NCBI RefSeq assembly: GCF_000739085.1
Contig: NZ_CP009110.1
Span: forward strand, 6,510,001 to 6,574,000
Length of the DNA stretch: 64,000 bases
Reading direction: 5' to 3'
Source of the DNA: Amycolatopsis methanolica 239
GTDB taxonomy: Bacteria; Actinomycetota; Actinomycetes; Mycobacteriales; Pseudonocardiaceae
Each line of letters opens with the position of its first letter. Positions within the stretch are counted from its first letter, which is position 1. Positions 16,093 through 25,334 of the stretch are shown here, piece after piece. A program made the translations under genes and the position numbers. A model generated the notes under the pieces. It ran no database searches and had not been told where the DNA came from. It was given only the letters and a program-made list of their open reading frames with translations.

Positions 16093-17823
16093 GTGGGGCG
16101 CAAACGGAAGTGGACACCGGCACCGGGTGCCGGGCAGCCGTGGCGCGCCCAGGGGCGCTTCTACCCGGAGTCGGCCGCGGTGCCGAACGCGGACGAGGCG
16201 CCGACGAGCGCGTTCCCGGCAGGCGGGCGCACGCCACCGCCGCCACCGCCGCGTGGCGCGCGGCCGTACCCGCCGCGGCAGAGCCCGCCGCCGCAGCAGC
16301 GGCCGTGGCACAGCGAGCCGCCGCCCCGCCGCACCGAGCCGCTCTACGAGCACTACAACACCGACGGGTACGCCGACCACAACGCGCGTCCCGAGCCGGA
16401 GCCGGCCGCGGAGCACCGCACGGAGGCGACCGCAGGGCCGCTGCCCCGGATGCCGAAGAAGCTGACCGTCACCCGCGTCGCCGCGCTGCGCAGCCGCGAG
16501 CTGGGCGGCCGCGCGGTCGGCATGTTCCAGCGCGCGACGAAGGCCGACGGCGCCGACAAGTCCGGCCTCACCTCGCTGACGTACGCGGTGATGCTGAACT
16601 ACGCCAGCGACGCGGCGATGGCCATCGCGCTGGCCAACACCCTGTTCTTCGCGGCCACCAGCGGCGAGGGCCGCGGCAAGGTCGCGCTGTACCTGCTGAT
16701 CACCATCGCGCCGTTCGCGCTCGTCGCGCCGGTCATCGGCCCGCTGCTGGACCGGATCCAGCGCGGCCGCAGGCTGGCGATGTGCCTCACCTCGGTCGGC
16801 CAGGTGCTGATGGCCGTGCTGATGGCGCTGCACTTCAACGACTGGGGCCTCTACCCCGCCGCGCTCGGGAAGATGGTGCTGTCCAAGTCGTTCACGGTCC
16901 TGAAGTCGGCGGTCACCCCACGCGTGGTGCCGCCGGACATCACGCTGTCGAAGACCAACGCGCGGCTGACGGTGTTCGGGCTCGCGGCGGGCGGTGTCTT
17001 CGGCGCCATCGCCTCCGGCGTGAACTCGCTGTTCGGGTCCGCGGGGGCGCTGTGGTTCACCGCGTTGATCTGCGCGGCGGGCGCCGTGCAGGCGATGCGG
17101 ATCCCGGCGTGGGTCGAGGTGACCGAGGGTGAGGTCCCGGCCACCCTGAAGGCGCACCCGGCGAGGAAGAAGAAACGCCAGCCGCTCGGCAGTGACGTGG
17201 TGCTCGCCCTGTGGGGCAACGGGACCATCCGCATCCTCACCGGGTTCCTGATGATGTTCGCGGCGTTCGCGGTGAAGGCACAGGCGGAGCAGACCGGGCA
17301 GAGCCCGTTCATGCAGCTGCTGCTGCTCGGCCTGATCGGCGGCGCGGCCGGGGTCGGCGGGTTCGTCGGCAACGCGCTCGGCTCGCGGCTGAGCTTCGGG
17401 CACCCCAGCCAGGTCGTGCTCGGCTGCGTGGGCGCGGCGCTGGCCTCGACGATCCTCGCGACGGTCATGGCCGGGATCGTCACGGCCGCGATCGTCGGTC
17501 TCGTCGGCGCCACGGCCAGCGCGCTGGCGAAGATCAGCCTCGACGCGGTGATCCAGCGCGACCTGCCGGAGGAGTCGCGGGCGTCGGCGTTCGGCCGGTC
17601 GGAGACGGTGCTGCAGCTGGCGTGGGTGTTCGGCGGCGCGATCGGGCTGCTGCTGCCGCCGACCTACTGGATCGGGTTCCTGGTGGTGTCGATCCTGCTG
17701 GCGGTGGGGCTGGCGCAGACGTTCCTGCTGGAGCGGGGCTCGTCGCTCCTGCCCGGGCTGGGCAGCAGGCGGGACCGCAGGCCGGCGCGGACCGGCAGCG
17801 GGGCCGCTCCCCGCGTGCAGTGA
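16093..17823 (+). CDS. MFS-type membrane protein with long Pro-rich N-terminus
   Basis: The 576-residue protein has a disordered first 120 residues rich in Pro, Arg and Glu (QSPPPQQRPWHSEPPPRRTE), then about 12 spans from YAVMLNYASDAAMAIALANT on, with the MFS-like loop LLDRIQRGRRLAM. It matches the actinobacterial MFS-like group found near csp and DUF3027 genes. Function unknown. GTG 16093 opens the frame. It is followed after 22 bases by a DUF2771 lipoprotein gene on the same strand. Confidence 0.82.
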   Translation: MGRKRKWTPAPGAGQPWRAQGRFYPESAAVPNADEAPTSAFPAGGRTPPPPPPRGARPYPPRQSPPPQQRPWHSEPPPRRTEPLYEHYNTDGYADHNARPEPEPAAEHRTEATAGPLPRMPKKLTVTRVAALRSRELGGRAVGMFQRATKADGADKSGLTSLTYAVMLNYASDAAMAIALANTLFFAATSGEGRGKVALYLLITIAPFALVAPVIGPLLDRIQRGRRLAMCLTSVGQVLMAVLMALHFNDWGLYPAALGKMVLSKSFTVLKSAVTPRVVPPDITLSKTNARLTVFGLAAGGVFGAIASGVNSLFGSAGALWFTALICAAGAVQAMRIPAWVEVTEGEVPATLKAHPARKKKRQPLGSDVVLALWGNGTIRILTGFLMMFAAFAVKAQAEQTGQSPFMQLLLLGLIGGAAGVGGFVGNALGSRLSFGHPSQVVLGCVGAALASTILATVMAGIVTAAIVGLVGATASALAKISLDAVIQRDLPEESRASAFGRSETVLQLAWVFGGAIGLLLPPTYWIGFLVVSILLAVGLAQTFLLERGSSLLPGLGSRRDRRPARTGSGAAPRVQ

Positions 17824-17845
17824 GCCGACCCGTAGGGTTTCCGGC

Positions 17846-18343
17846 ATGCGGCGAACTTTGCTGTTGCTGTCGGCCGGTGTGCTGGCGCTGACCGGGTGCT
17901 CCGCCACGGTCGGCCCGCCCGAGGTCACGTTCTTCGGTGACGGTCACACGGTCAACGCCGAGCCGATCGTGAACTGCGACGCGCTGTTGAAGTCGTGCTC
18001 GGAGAACCCGGACGCCGCCGTGACGCTCAAGGTGCGGCCCGGCAAGCCGGTGCAGATCTCCGTGCCGTCCGAGATCGGCGACACGCCCTGGCTGGTGAAC
18101 GTCCAGTACGCCAACGCCAAGGGCGAACTGCAGCCGGTGAAGCAGCAGTTCTTCTCGCCCGGGGACAAGCTGGCCTACACGGCTACCGGAGCCGCGGCGG
18201 ACGACCAGCTCGTTGTGGTCGAGGTCCAGCAGCTCGGGGCTGCCTATGCGGCTGATCAGGCCGGGAATCCGATTCTGGACGAGAACGGGAATCCGCAGTT
18301 GGTGGCGCGGGCCTTCTGGTCTTTGCAGGTCCAGCCCGGCTGA
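17846..18343 (+). CDS. DUF2771 lipoprotein
   Basis: The 165-residue product has a clear lipoprotein signal, RRTLLLLSAGVLALTGCSA with the lipobox LTGC. The mature part has a Cys pair (NCDALLKSCSE) and Ig-like beta segments ending in AFWSLQVQPG. This matches DUF2771, an exported actinobacterial family of unknown role. It is downstream of the MFS-like gene on the same strand with a 22-base gap, so an operon is likely. Confidence 0.85.
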   Translation: MRRTLLLLSAGVLALTGCSATVGPPEVTFFGDGHTVNAEPIVNCDALLKSCSENPDAAVTLKVRPGKPVQISVPSEIGDTPWLVNVQYANAKGELQPVKQQFFSPGDKLAYTATGAAADDQLVVVEVQQLGAAYAADQAGNPILDENGNPQLVARAFWSLQVQPG

Positions 18344-18548
18344 TGTTGCCGCTACGCGGGTGTTGAAGGCGCCGGCTTCGCTTCGCTACGCCCCGATTGT
18401 CAGTGTTCGGTTGCCGAGACACCGCGTCAAGGCGGGAAAGCGTGCCTTGACCCGGTGGCTCGGGGGGTTGGTTGCGTTTCGTTGCCGGGTGCGGCTCGCT
18501 GCCGCACTCCCGCTCGTTCCCTGCGTTTCCCCTCCGGTGTGAGCCGGC
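18344..18548. other. Non-coding gap between DUF2771 and cold-shock gene
   Basis: The 205 bases separate two convergent genes. They contain the local repeat TTCGCTTCGCTACGCC and no convincing hairpin followed by T residues. No gene is seen on either strand. Confidence 0.4.
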
Positions 18549-18944
18549 TTACGGATCGAGGTCCCGGGCGACCGCGCGCATCACTTCGGCGATCCGCTTG
18601 GTGTTCTTCCGGTCCGGGTAGCGGCCGCGGCGCAGGTCCGGCTGCACCTTCATCTCGAGCAGCTTGATCATGTCCTCGATCAGGCCGTGCAGCTCCTCCG
18701 CCGGGCGGCGGCGCGCTTCGGCGACCGAGGGCAGGCTGTCGATCAGCCGAACGGACAGGGCCTGCGGACCACGACGGCCGTCGGCGACGCCGAACTCCAG
18801 CCGCTGGCCCGCCTTGAGTGCCTCGACCCCTTGGGGGAGCGCGGTCTTGCGGATGTAGACGTCCTGGCCGCCGTCCTGGGTGACGAAACCGAACCCCTTC
18901 TCCGCGTCGTACCACTTGACCTTGCCGGTCGGCACTGCCCTCAC
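18549..18944 (-). CDS. Cold-shock domain protein with C-terminal extension
   Basis: The 131-residue protein has an N-terminal cold-shock domain: [17 protein letters not shown] with RNP1 GFGFV, then DVYIRKTAL as the RNP2-like segment. About 65 extra residues follow, helical and basic ([32 protein letters not shown]). This longer form is typical of actinobacterial CspB-type proteins, which bind single-stranded nucleic acid. GTG 18944 or the in-frame GTG 18935 (VPTGKVKW) could be the start. Confidence 0.9.
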   Translation of the reverse strand: MRAVPTGKVKWYDAEKGFGFVTQDGGQDVYIRKTALPQGVEALKAGQRLEFGVADGRRGPQALSVRLIDSLPSVAEARRRPAEELHGLIEDMIKLLEMKVQPDLRRGRYPDRKNTKRIAEVMRAVARDLDP

Positions 18945-19098
18945 CGTTCCTTCGCTCTGAGTAAGTCATCTCGCGTACCGGCGGCACGTGACCGCCCTGC
19001 ACGACGAACGCGCCCTGGGCGTACCCAGGACGCGTAACCACCAGCCTATCCCGGTATGCGCCCTCCGGTGAAGAAGATATGGGTTCTAACCTTGTGCC

Positions 19099-19329
19099 AT
19101 GGATACTCCGGCCAAGACTTCCCCGCGCAAGCCGTTCCTCATGCGGCTCGGGATCGGTGTGTTCGCCGTCGGCGTGCTGGCCGTGCTGGCCGTGTTCGTC
19201 CTGTTCGCGTTCGGCCTGCGGGACCTCCCGGTGTGGCTCAGCGCCGTCGCCGGGGTGGCCACTCCCCTCGGCATCGCCCTGTCGCTCATCTCACTGGTTC
19301 GCGAGCACCGGAAAGCGGCTGCCGGCTGA
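19099..19329 (+). CDS. Small two-span membrane protein
   Basis: A 76-residue protein with a short basic N-terminus and two hydrophobic segments (GIGVFAVGVLAVLAVFVLFA and VWLSAVAGVATPLGIALSLI), ending in a basic tail. A -10-like TAACCT lies 6 bases before the ATG and no ribosome site is visible, suggesting a leaderless message. The last 44 bases overlap the end of the convergent HAD gene. No family is recognised. Confidence 0.7.
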   Translation: MDTPAKTSPRKPFLMRLGIGVFAVGVLAVLAVFVLFAFGLRDLPVWLSAVAGVATPLGIALSLISLVREHRKAAAG

Positions 19330-19927
19330 GCCAGGCCGGGAACTCCGCCAGGCTCTCGAAGACCACCTCGGCCCCCGCCTCCAGCAACTCCGCGCGGCTG
19401 CAGGGGCCCGTCGTCACACCCACCGGCACCGCGCCCGCCGCCAGCGCGCCCCGCACGTCACCCAGGTGATCGCCGGCGTAGATCGTCGCGCCGTGCTCGC
19501 GCAGGGCCACCGCCTTGCCGTCCGACCACAGCTCGCCCACGAGCACGTCGACCGCCAGGCCGAGCGCCTTCACATGCAGCGCCGCGTTCGGGCCGTACTT
19601 GCCGGTGACGACGACCGTGCGGCCACCGGCCTCGTGCACCGCGGCGAGCGCCTCGTGCGCGCCGGGCAGGGCGACGGTCTCCGGGATCACGATCTCGGGG
19701 TACAGCTGGCGGAACCGGTCGACCAGCGCGCCGATGCGGTCCTCGGGCGCGCCGAAGTCGCGCAGCACCATGTCCAGCGGCGGCCCCAGGTTGGCGGCGA
19801 AGTGCTCACCGTCCAGCGGCAGGCCCGCCTCTTCGCCGAGCGCGTTCATCACCGCGACCATGCCTGGCCGCGGATCGATGAGCGTCATGTCCAGGTCGAA
19901 TCCGACGGCTGTTCCCACGACAGCCAC
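19286..19927 (-). CDS. HAD-family phosphatase
   Basis: The 213-residue protein has all four HAD motifs: GFDLDMTLID (nucleophile Asp and acid Asp), VVVTGK (motif II), a Lys in the GELWSDGKAVAL stretch, and IYAGDHLGD (motif IV). The helical cap between motifs I and II is small, as in phosphoglycolate phosphatase-like enzymes. GTG 19927 gives the usual short N-terminus (VAVVGTAVGFDLD). It ends inside the convergent small membrane protein gene. Substrate unknown. Confidence 0.87.
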   Translation of the reverse strand: MAVVGTAVGFDLDMTLIDPRPGMVAVMNALGEEAGLPLDGEHFAANLGPPLDMVLRDFGAPEDRIGALVDRFRQLYPEIVIPETVALPGAHEALAAVHEAGGRTVVVTGKYGPNAALHVKALGLAVDVLVGELWSDGKAVALREHGATIYAGDHLGDVRGALAAGAVPVGVTTGPCSRAELLEAGAEVVFESLAEFPAWLSRQPLSGAREPVR

Positions 19928-19978
19928 GGTAGCCGGACCCACCGACGGTTCCGGCCGGCGTCTCACCACCGCTTTACA

Positions 19979-20028
19979 TTGACGCCGTTTGGGTCAACCT
20001 CCTTGACACCAGGACATCCTGTGTCAAG
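19979..20028. promoter_or_regulatory. Two TTGAC-type palindromes before TetR-R2lox operon
   Basis: The right palindrome has arms CTTGACAC (20002-20009) and GTGTCAAG (20021-20028), extended inward by AGGA/TCCT, and overlaps a TTGACA -35 box (20003-20008). The left one has arms TTGAC (19979-19983) and GTCAA (19993-19997). The GTG of tetR follows at 20037, so the message would be nearly leaderless and autorepression is likely. Confidence 0.6.
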
Positions 20029-20036
20029 CTGTTCCT

Positions 20037-20642
20037 GTGACTGACATCACCGACTCGTTCGTGGAGCGGACCAGGACTTCGCTCCGGGAGACCCTGCTCG
20101 ACGCGGCGGCCGACATCCTGGCGGCGCGGGGCTACGCGGCCCTGCGGATGGCGGACGTGGCGTCGGCGGCCGGGGTCAGCCGCCAGACGGTCTACAACGA
20201 GTTCGGCAGCAAGAACGCGCTCGTGCAGGCGGTCGTCCTGCGCACCACGGGCGAGTTCCTGGACGGCATCCACCAGCGGTTCGCGTCGGCGCCCGATGTG
20301 CTGACCGGCATCCGGGGCGCGGTCACCTACACGATCGAGCACGCCCGGGAGAACCGCCTGGTCGCCTCCGCGCTGGGCACGCCCCAGGGCGAGGACCTGC
20401 TGCCGCTGCTCACCACCCGGGGTGAGCCGGTGCTGTCCGCGGCGATGGCCACCGCCGCGACGCACTACCGCCAGTTCCTGCCCACCCTCAGCACCCACGC
20501 CGCGAACCTGCTCGCCGAGACCACGGTGCGGCTCTCGTTGAGCCACTTGGTGCTGCCGACCCATTCCGCGGCCGAGGCGGCCGACCTGGTCTGCGCCGCG
20601 CTCGCACCGGCAATCACCCACTACTCGTCCACAATGGAGTGA
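20037..20642 (+). CDS. TetR-family regulator of the R2lox gene
   Basis: A 201-residue TetR protein with HTH region LLDAAADILAARGYAALRMA, DVASAAGVSRQTVYNEFGSK. GTG 20037 lies just downstream of two palindromes. The R2lox gene follows 6 bases after its stop, and the R2lox ribosome site GGAG is inside the end of this gene, so the pair is one operon. Such TetR-R2lox pairing suggests that the regulator senses the oxidase substrate or product, which is inference. Confidence 0.88.
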   Translation: MTDITDSFVERTRTSLRETLLDAAADILAARGYAALRMADVASAAGVSRQTVYNEFGSKNALVQAVVLRTTGEFLDGIHQRFASAPDVLTGIRGAVTYTIEHARENRLVASALGTPQGEDLLPLLTTRGEPVLSAAMATAATHYRQFLPTLSTHAANLLAETTVRLSLSHLVLPTHSAAEAADLVCAALAPAITHYSSTME

Positions 20643-20648
20643 GCGATC

Positions 20649-21611
20649 ATGACTGGAACCCTGCCCGCGCACCGCACCGGATTCGCCTCGCTGCGCCGGG
20701 GCGGCCTGAACTGGGATTCGTTCCCGTTGCGCCTGTTCGTCAAGGGGAACCGCAAGTTCTGGAACCCGGCCGACATCGACTTCAGCAAGGACGCCGAGGA
20801 CTGGCAGACCCTCACCGACGAGGAGCGCCGGTCGGCGACGTACCTGTGCGCGCAGTTCATCGCCGGCGAGGAGGCGGTGACGGAGGACATCCAGCCGTTC
20901 ATGAAGGCGATGGCCGCCGAGGGCCGGTTCGGCGACGAGATGTACCTGACCCAGTTCTGTTTCGAGGAGGCCAAGCACACGGAGGTCTTCCGCCGGTGGA
21001 TGGACGCGGTGGGGCTGACGGAGGACCTGACCTCGTACGTGAGTGAGAACCCGCACTACCGCAAGCTGTTCTACGAGGAGCTGCCGGAGTCGCTCGCCGT
21101 CCTGGAGCACGACCCGAGCCCTCTGAACCAGGTCCGCGCGAGCGTCACCTACAACCACGTGATCGAAGGCAGCCTGGCGCTGACGGGCTACTACGCGTGG
21201 CAAAAGGTCTGCACCACGCGCGGCATTCTGCCCGGCATGCAGCAACTGGTGAAACACATCGGCGACGACGAACGTCGCCACATGGCATGGGGCACCTTCA
21301 CCTGCCGACGGCACATCGCCGCCGACGACTCCCTCTGGGATGCCGTCCAGCAGCGCATGGGCGAACTGCTGCCGCACGCGCTCGGGATGATCCAATGGGT
21401 GCAGGACCAGTTCGAAGAGCCGCGCCCGTTCGACAACGACCCGCAGGAGTTCATCGACTACGCGGCCGACCGGGCACAACGCCGGCTGGGCGCCATCGAA
21501 TCGGCACGAGGCGTCCCGGTGGGCCAGATCGACCTGGACTACTCCCCCGAGCAACTGGAAGAGACGTTCGGCGAAGAAGACGCCAAGGCACTCGCGAACG
21601 CAGTGAGCTAA
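20649..21611 (+). CDS. R2-like ligand-binding oxidase (Mn/Fe R2lox)
   Basis: A 320-residue ferritin-like protein of the R2lox group, which builds a Mn/Fe centre, binds a long-chain fatty acid and forms a Val-Tyr ether cross-link. All expected metal ligands can be placed: Glu74, Glu107, His110 (CFEEAKH), Glu173, Glu208 and His211 (DDERRH). Val77 and Tyr168 stand at the cross-link positions, three after the first Glu and five before the fourth ligand. It is therefore the oxidase type and not a ribonucleotide reductase subunit. Substrate and physiological role of the family are not settled. Transcription is with the upstream TetR. Confidence 0.93.
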   Translation: MTGTLPAHRTGFASLRRGGLNWDSFPLRLFVKGNRKFWNPADIDFSKDAEDWQTLTDEERRSATYLCAQFIAGEEAVTEDIQPFMKAMAAEGRFGDEMYLTQFCFEEAKHTEVFRRWMDAVGLTEDLTSYVSENPHYRKLFYEELPESLAVLEHDPSPLNQVRASVTYNHVIEGSLALTGYYAWQKVCTTRGILPGMQQLVKHIGDDERRHMAWGTFTCRRHIAADDSLWDAVQQRMGELLPHALGMIQWVQDQFEEPRPFDNDPQEFIDYAADRAQRRLGAIESARGVPVGQIDLDYSPEQLEETFGEEDAKALANAVS

Positions 21612-21651
21612 AAAGCGCGCAGGGCAAGCCTTTGAACAACCCAAGGTAGCT

Positions 21652-21766
21652 GGGTGGTCATCCCGTCGCCTGCCCGTCGGGCGAGGACATCTCTTGATCT
21701 TTAAAGCCGCGCTGTCGCGCGGAAACAGCGCCTCACGGCGCTCGAAAGGTCACCTTACGACCACCC
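21652..21766. ncRNA. Candidate structured RNA or repeat element with closing stem and three hairpins
   Basis: An outer stem GGGTGGTC (21652-21659) / GACCACCC (21759-21766) encloses three hairpins: CCTGCCC/GGGCGAGG (21669-21686, one bulge), CCGCGC-TGTC-GCGCGG (21707-21722) and AGCGCC-TCAC-GGCGCT (21727-21742), then AAGGT-C-ACCTT (21746-21756). The 115 bases lie between the convergent R2lox and acyl-CoA synthetase genes and contain no plausible gene. Strand cannot be decided. Confidence 0.4.
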
Positions 21767-21836
21767 CCGCCCCCGATGCCTGATTGTGTTTCAGTCGCCG
21801 ACCAAAGATCGGCTGTGGATCGGGGGCGGGGGAGGT
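21760..21836. terminator. Bidirectional terminator between R2lox and acyl-CoA synthetase
   Basis: An 18-bp inverted repeat with one mismatch (21760-21777 and 21819-21836, cores CCCCCGCCCCCGAT and its complement) flanks a 41-base loop that holds a small hairpin GCCGA/TCGGC. A T-rich GGTTTTTGTTG follows on the plus strand near 21875. Position between two converging genes fits a two-way terminator. Confidence 0.6.
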
Positions 21837-21893
21837 CTGGTTGGGGTAGTCGGTGCCGTTGCGTCGCCGGGTGCCGGTTTTTGTTGTGGCTTG

Positions 21894-23504
21894 TTATTCC
21901 AGGTCGAGGATCTTCAGTGCCTTTTCCCGCATCTCGACCTTTCGCACCTTTCCGGTCACGGTCATCGGGAACTCGTCCACTATGTGCACGTACTTCGGGA
22001 TCTTGTAGTGCGCCAGCTTCCCCGTGCAGAACTCCCGCAGCGACTCCGCCGTCAGTGGCTGGGCTCCTTCGCGCATCCGGATCCACGCCATCAGCTCTTC
22101 GCCGTAGCGCTGGTCCGGGACGCCGATCACCTGCGCGTCCAGCACATCCGGGTGCTTGTAGAGGAATTCCTCGATCTCCCGAGGGTAGATGTTCTCGCCG
22201 CCGCGGATGACCATGTCCTTGATCCGCCCGGTGATCTGGATGTAGCCCTCGTCGTCCATCACGCCGAGGTCGCCGGTGTGCATCCACCTCGCCTTGTCGA
22301 TCACCTCGGCCGTCTTGTCGGGCTGGTCCCAGTATCCGAGCATCACCGAGTAGCCCCGGGTACACAGCTCACCCGGCTCGCCGCGCGGCACCGTCAGCCC
22401 GGTCTCCGGGTCGACGATCTTGACCTCCAGGTGCGGTCCGACCCGTCCGACGGTCGACACCCGCCGCTCGATCGAGTCGTCCGACCGGGTCTGCGTGGAC
22501 ACCGGCGAGGTTTCCGTCATGCCATAGCAAATGGACACCTCGGCCATGCCCATCCGCTCGATGACCTGCTTCATCACCTCGACCGGGCAGGGCGAGCCCG
22601 CCATGATGCCGGTCCGCAGGCTGCTCAGGTCGTAGTCCTCGAAACCGGGCTCGGCAAGCTCCGCGATGAACATCGTGGGCACCCCGTACAGCGACGTGCA
22701 CCGCTCCGCCTCCACAGCCTGCAGGGTGGCCTTCGGCTCGAACGACGGCGCCGGGATCACCATGCACGCCCCGTGGGTGGTGGCCGCGAGGTTGCCCATC
22801 ACCATTCCGAAGCAGTGGTAGAACGGCACCGGGATGCACACCCGGTCCGCCTCCGTGTAGTGGCACAGCTCGCCGACGAAGAAGCCGTTGTTGAGGATGT
22901 TGTGGTGCGACAGGGTCGCGCCCTTCGGGAAGCCCGTCGTGCCCGAGGTGTACTGGATGTTGATCGGGTCGTCGGCGGACAGACCGGCCTCCGGCAACGC
23001 CTTGCCCCGCCCGGACTCCATCAACTCCGACCACTCGTCCGAGCCCAGCAGCACCACCTGCTCCAGCGCGGCGCACCGCGGGCGGACCTCCTCGATCATC
23101 GCCGCGTAGTCGGACGTCTTGAACGACCGCGCCGCCACCAGCATCTTCACCCCGGCCTGGTTCAGCACGAACTCCAGCTCGTGCGACCGGTAGGCGGGGT
23201 TGATGTTGACCAGCACCACGCCGATCTTCGCCGTCGCGTACTGCAGGAACGTCCACTCGGCACAGTTCGGCGACCAGATCCCCACCCGGTCGCCCTTGCC
23301 GATGCCGCGGCCGGCCAGCCCGGCGGCCAGCGCGTCGACCTCGGCGGCCAGCTCGCGGTAGGTCCACCGGCGGCCCGACGCGAACTCCACCAGCGCATCC
23401 CGGTCACCGAACGCGGCCACGGTCCGGTCGAAGTTGTCACCGATCGTGTCACCCAGCAAGGGCACCTCGGAGATACCCGACGCATAACTCGGCACGGCTG
23501 GCAT
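21894..23504 (-). CDS. Acyl-CoA synthetase, AMP-binding family (FadD-like)
   Basis: The 536-residue enzyme activates a carboxylic acid with ATP and CoA. It carries the P-loop-like [16 protein letters not shown], the A5 motif CYGMTETSP, the adenylate motif GWMHTGDLG in the form [25 protein letters not shown], and the catalytic Lys in [14 protein letters not shown]. Length and N-terminus ([20 protein letters not shown]) fit medium/long-chain fatty acyl-CoA ligases. GAGGAGG lies 4 bases before ATG 23504. A longer frame extends upstream to 24605 but is antisense to phzF and is rejected. It is divergent from the PhzF gene. Confidence 0.92.
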   Translation of the reverse strand: MPAVPSYASGISEVPLLGDTIGDNFDRTVAAFGDRDALVEFASGRRWTYRELAAEVDALAAGLAGRGIGKGDRVGIWSPNCAEWTFLQYATAKIGVVLVNINPAYRSHELEFVLNQAGVKMLVAARSFKTSDYAAMIEEVRPRCAALEQVVLLGSDEWSELMESGRGKALPEAGLSADDPINIQYTSGTTGFPKGATLSHHNILNNGFFVGELCHYTEADRVCIPVPFYHCFGMVMGNLAATTHGACMVIPAPSFEPKATLQAVEAERCTSLYGVPTMFIAELAEPGFEDYDLSSLRTGIMAGSPCPVEVMKQVIERMGMAEVSICYGMTETSPVSTQTRSDDSIERRVSTVGRVGPHLEVKIVDPETGLTVPRGEPGELCTRGYSVMLGYWDQPDKTAEVIDKARWMHTGDLGVMDDEGYIQITGRIKDMVIRGGENIYPREIEEFLYKHPDVLDAQVIGVPDQRYGEELMAWIRMREGAQPLTAESLREFCTGKLAHYKIPKYVHIVDEFPMTVTGKVRKVEMREKALKILDLE

Positions 23505-23589
23505 GACGCCTCCTCGGACGCTGTCGACACTGACTGTGACCGAGTTTAGAAATCCCGGCTCGTCCCGGACACCCCCTAGAGTGGGTGGC

Positions 23590-24351
23590 ATGCGGCTCTC
23601 CATCGTCGACTCGTTCACCGGCGCCCCGTTCGCGGGCAACCCGGCCGGGGTGGTGCTGCTCGACGAGCCGGCCGACCCCGCGTGGATGCAGTCGGTGGCG
23701 GCGGAGCTACGGCACTCCGAGACGGCGTTCGTCGAGGTCACCGCCGATGGCCCCAAGCCGCTGCGCTGGTTCACGCCGACGGTCGAGGTGGACCTGTGCG
23801 GGCACGCCACCCTCGCCGCCGGACACGTCCTCGGCGGCGAGCAGGTGTTCACCACCCGCAGCGGCGAACTGCGCACCCGGGCCGCCGATGGGTGGGTCAG
23901 CATGGACTTCCCGAACGACCCGCCGCGCGCCGCGGACGAGGACGTCCTCGACGCCCTACCGGGCGTGACGATCGCGGGCGTCGCCCGCGGCAAGTGGGAC
24001 ATCCTGGTCGAGGCCACCGACGCCACCCAGGTCCGCGAGCTGAAGCCGGACCTCGACGTCATCGCCGGGCGGGACGCGCGCTGCGTGATCGTCACCGCGC
24101 CCGGCGACCGGGACGACGTGGACTTCGTCAGCCGCGTCTTCGGGCCCGCCGTCGGCGTGCCGGAGGACCCGGTGACCGGTTCGGCGCACTGCCTGCTGGC
24201 GCCGTACTGGGCGGAGAAACTGGGGCGGGTCAAACTCGTCGGCGAGCAGGCGTCGGAACGTGGCGGGATCGTCCGGGTCCTGGTGAACGGTGATCGGGTG
24301 ACGCTGTCCGGACAGGCCGTCACCGTAGTCAGTGGGGAGCTGCACGCCTGA
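23590..24351 (+). CDS. PhzF-family isomerase/epimerase
   Basis: A 253-residue two-lobed PhzF/DapF-like fold protein. The catalytic Glu is in the [10 protein letters not shown] segment, and the family glycine motifs are [14 protein letters not shown] and [17 protein letters not shown]. Members isomerise or epimerise small acids; the substrate here is unknown. ATG 23590 gives the canonical start [20 protein letters not shown]. Its TGA overlaps the next ATG (TGATG), so it is translationally coupled to the YccF gene. Confidence 0.9.
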   Translation: MRLSIVDSFTGAPFAGNPAGVVLLDEPADPAWMQSVAAELRHSETAFVEVTADGPKPLRWFTPTVEVDLCGHATLAAGHVLGGEQVFTTRSGELRTRAADGWVSMDFPNDPPRAADEDVLDALPGVTIAGVARGKWDILVEATDATQVRELKPDLDVIAGRDARCVIVTAPGDRDDVDFVSRVFGPAVGVPEDPVTGSAHCLLAPYWAEKLGRVKLVGEQASERGGIVRVLVNGDRVTLSGQAVTVVSGELHA

Positions 24352-24752
24352 TGCGCATCATCCTGAACCTGATCTGGCTGGTGTTGGCCGGCTTCTGGAT
24401 GGCTCTCGCGTACGTGGTGGCGGGGATCATCTGCTGCATCCTGATCATCACGATCCCGTTCGGCATCGCGTCGTTCCGCATCGCGAACTACGCGCTGTGG
24501 CCGTTCGGCCGCACGATCGTCGACCGCCGCGACGCCGGCGTCGGGTCGCTGATCGGCAACGTCATCTGGATCATCTTCGCGGGCATCTGGCTCGCGATCG
24601 GTCACGTCCTCACCGGGATCGCCCTGTGCGTCACGATCATCGGAATCCCGCTCGGGCTGGCGAACTTCAAGCTGATCCCGGTTTCGCTGATGCCGCTTGG
24701 CAAGGCGATCGTGCCGGTCGACCGCGGCACCGAGGCGTACTACCGCCCCTGA
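24351..24752 (+). CDS. YccF-domain inner membrane protein
   Basis: The 133-residue protein contains two copies of the YccF motif, each a hydrophobic pair: [20 protein letters not shown] with [21 protein letters not shown], and [20 protein letters not shown] with [21 protein letters not shown]. YccF proteins are conserved membrane proteins of unknown function. The start overlaps the phzF stop by one base. Confidence 0.88.
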   Translation: MRIILNLIWLVLAGFWMALAYVVAGIICCILIITIPFGIASFRIANYALWPFGRTIVDRRDAGVGSLIGNVIWIIFAGIWLAIGHVLTGIALCVTIIGIPLGLANFKLIPVSLMPLGKAIVPVDRGTEAYYRP

Positions 24753-24786
24753 GGCCCGACCGGGGCCGGCACCTCAGGGTTGGGGC

Positions 24787-25246
24787 TCAGGTGATGATCC
24801 CGAGCTGCTGAAGGTGGGTCACGTCGTCGCGCACGCCCCGGTGTTCGGTGACACGTCCGTCCGATCCGAAACGCATCAAGTGCATCTGCCGGAAACGGAA
24901 CGGCCGGCCGTTCCGTTTCCGCCTCGTGCCCCAGGAACGGACCGAGATGGGTTCCCTCGAACCAGTTGCGCATGACGACCACGTCGCCGTCTGCCACCAT
25001 GTCCTCGATCACCGTGCGGCAGTCCGGGAACGCGGCGCGCAGCATGGCCACCAGGCCACGCACCGGCTCGATCCCGTGCCGGTGCGGCTCCGGCGCGGTG
25101 TGATTGACGAGATCGGGTGCGAAGAGTTCCTCCAGCACCTCCACCCGGCCCTGGTCGAACACCTCCTCGTAGATCCTGCGCATGGTCGCGGTGTTGCGCT
25201 CGGCACGGGTCTGCGGCGCGATGGCCGGCTTCGCTGCGTGCGTCAT
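24787..25246 (-). pseudogene. SnoaL-like/NTF2 polyketide-cyclase-type protein, frameshifted
   Basis: From ATG 25246 the frame gives a typical SnoaL-like small protein: NTATMRRIYEEVFDQGRVEV, LEELFAPDLVNHTA, GLVAMLRAAFPDCRTVIEDM, VMRNWFEGTHLGPFLG. The expected end is in another frame, RPFRFRQMHLMRFGSDGRVT then DDVTHLQQLGIIT with stop 24787. The frame changes inside a perfect 32-bp palindrome at 24890-24921. If the break is real, the gene is inactive or has a replaced C-terminus; it could also be a sequence error. Such proteins are cyclases, hydrolases or isomerases of small ligands. Confidence 0.65.
24890..24921. repeat. Perfect 32-bp palindrome at a frameshift
   Basis: The arms are 16 bases each with no loop, centred between 24905 and 24906 (CGGAAACGGAACGGCC and its exact complement). 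It lies within the SnoaL-like gene exactly where the reading frame changes. The flanking base pair does not extend the symmetry. Confidence 0.9.
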
Positions 25247-25334
25247 GGGACCAGCTTCGGGCCGGTCAGCGGCCAGGCCCATCCCAGTTCGCTGGGATAT
25301 CGCCGCGGCGACGGCGGTGCCTACCCTGAGCACC

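Noticed and set aside
21786-23549. 587-codon plus-strand frame across the acyl-CoA synthetase
   Set aside because: Antisense to a gene with every AMP-binding motif intact; His/Arg/Val composition is that of a shadow.
21894-24605. 903-codon minus-strand frame joining acyl-CoA synthetase with upstream sequence
   Set aside because: The upstream 370 codons are antisense to phzF and yccF; GAGGAGG before ATG 23504 sets the real start.
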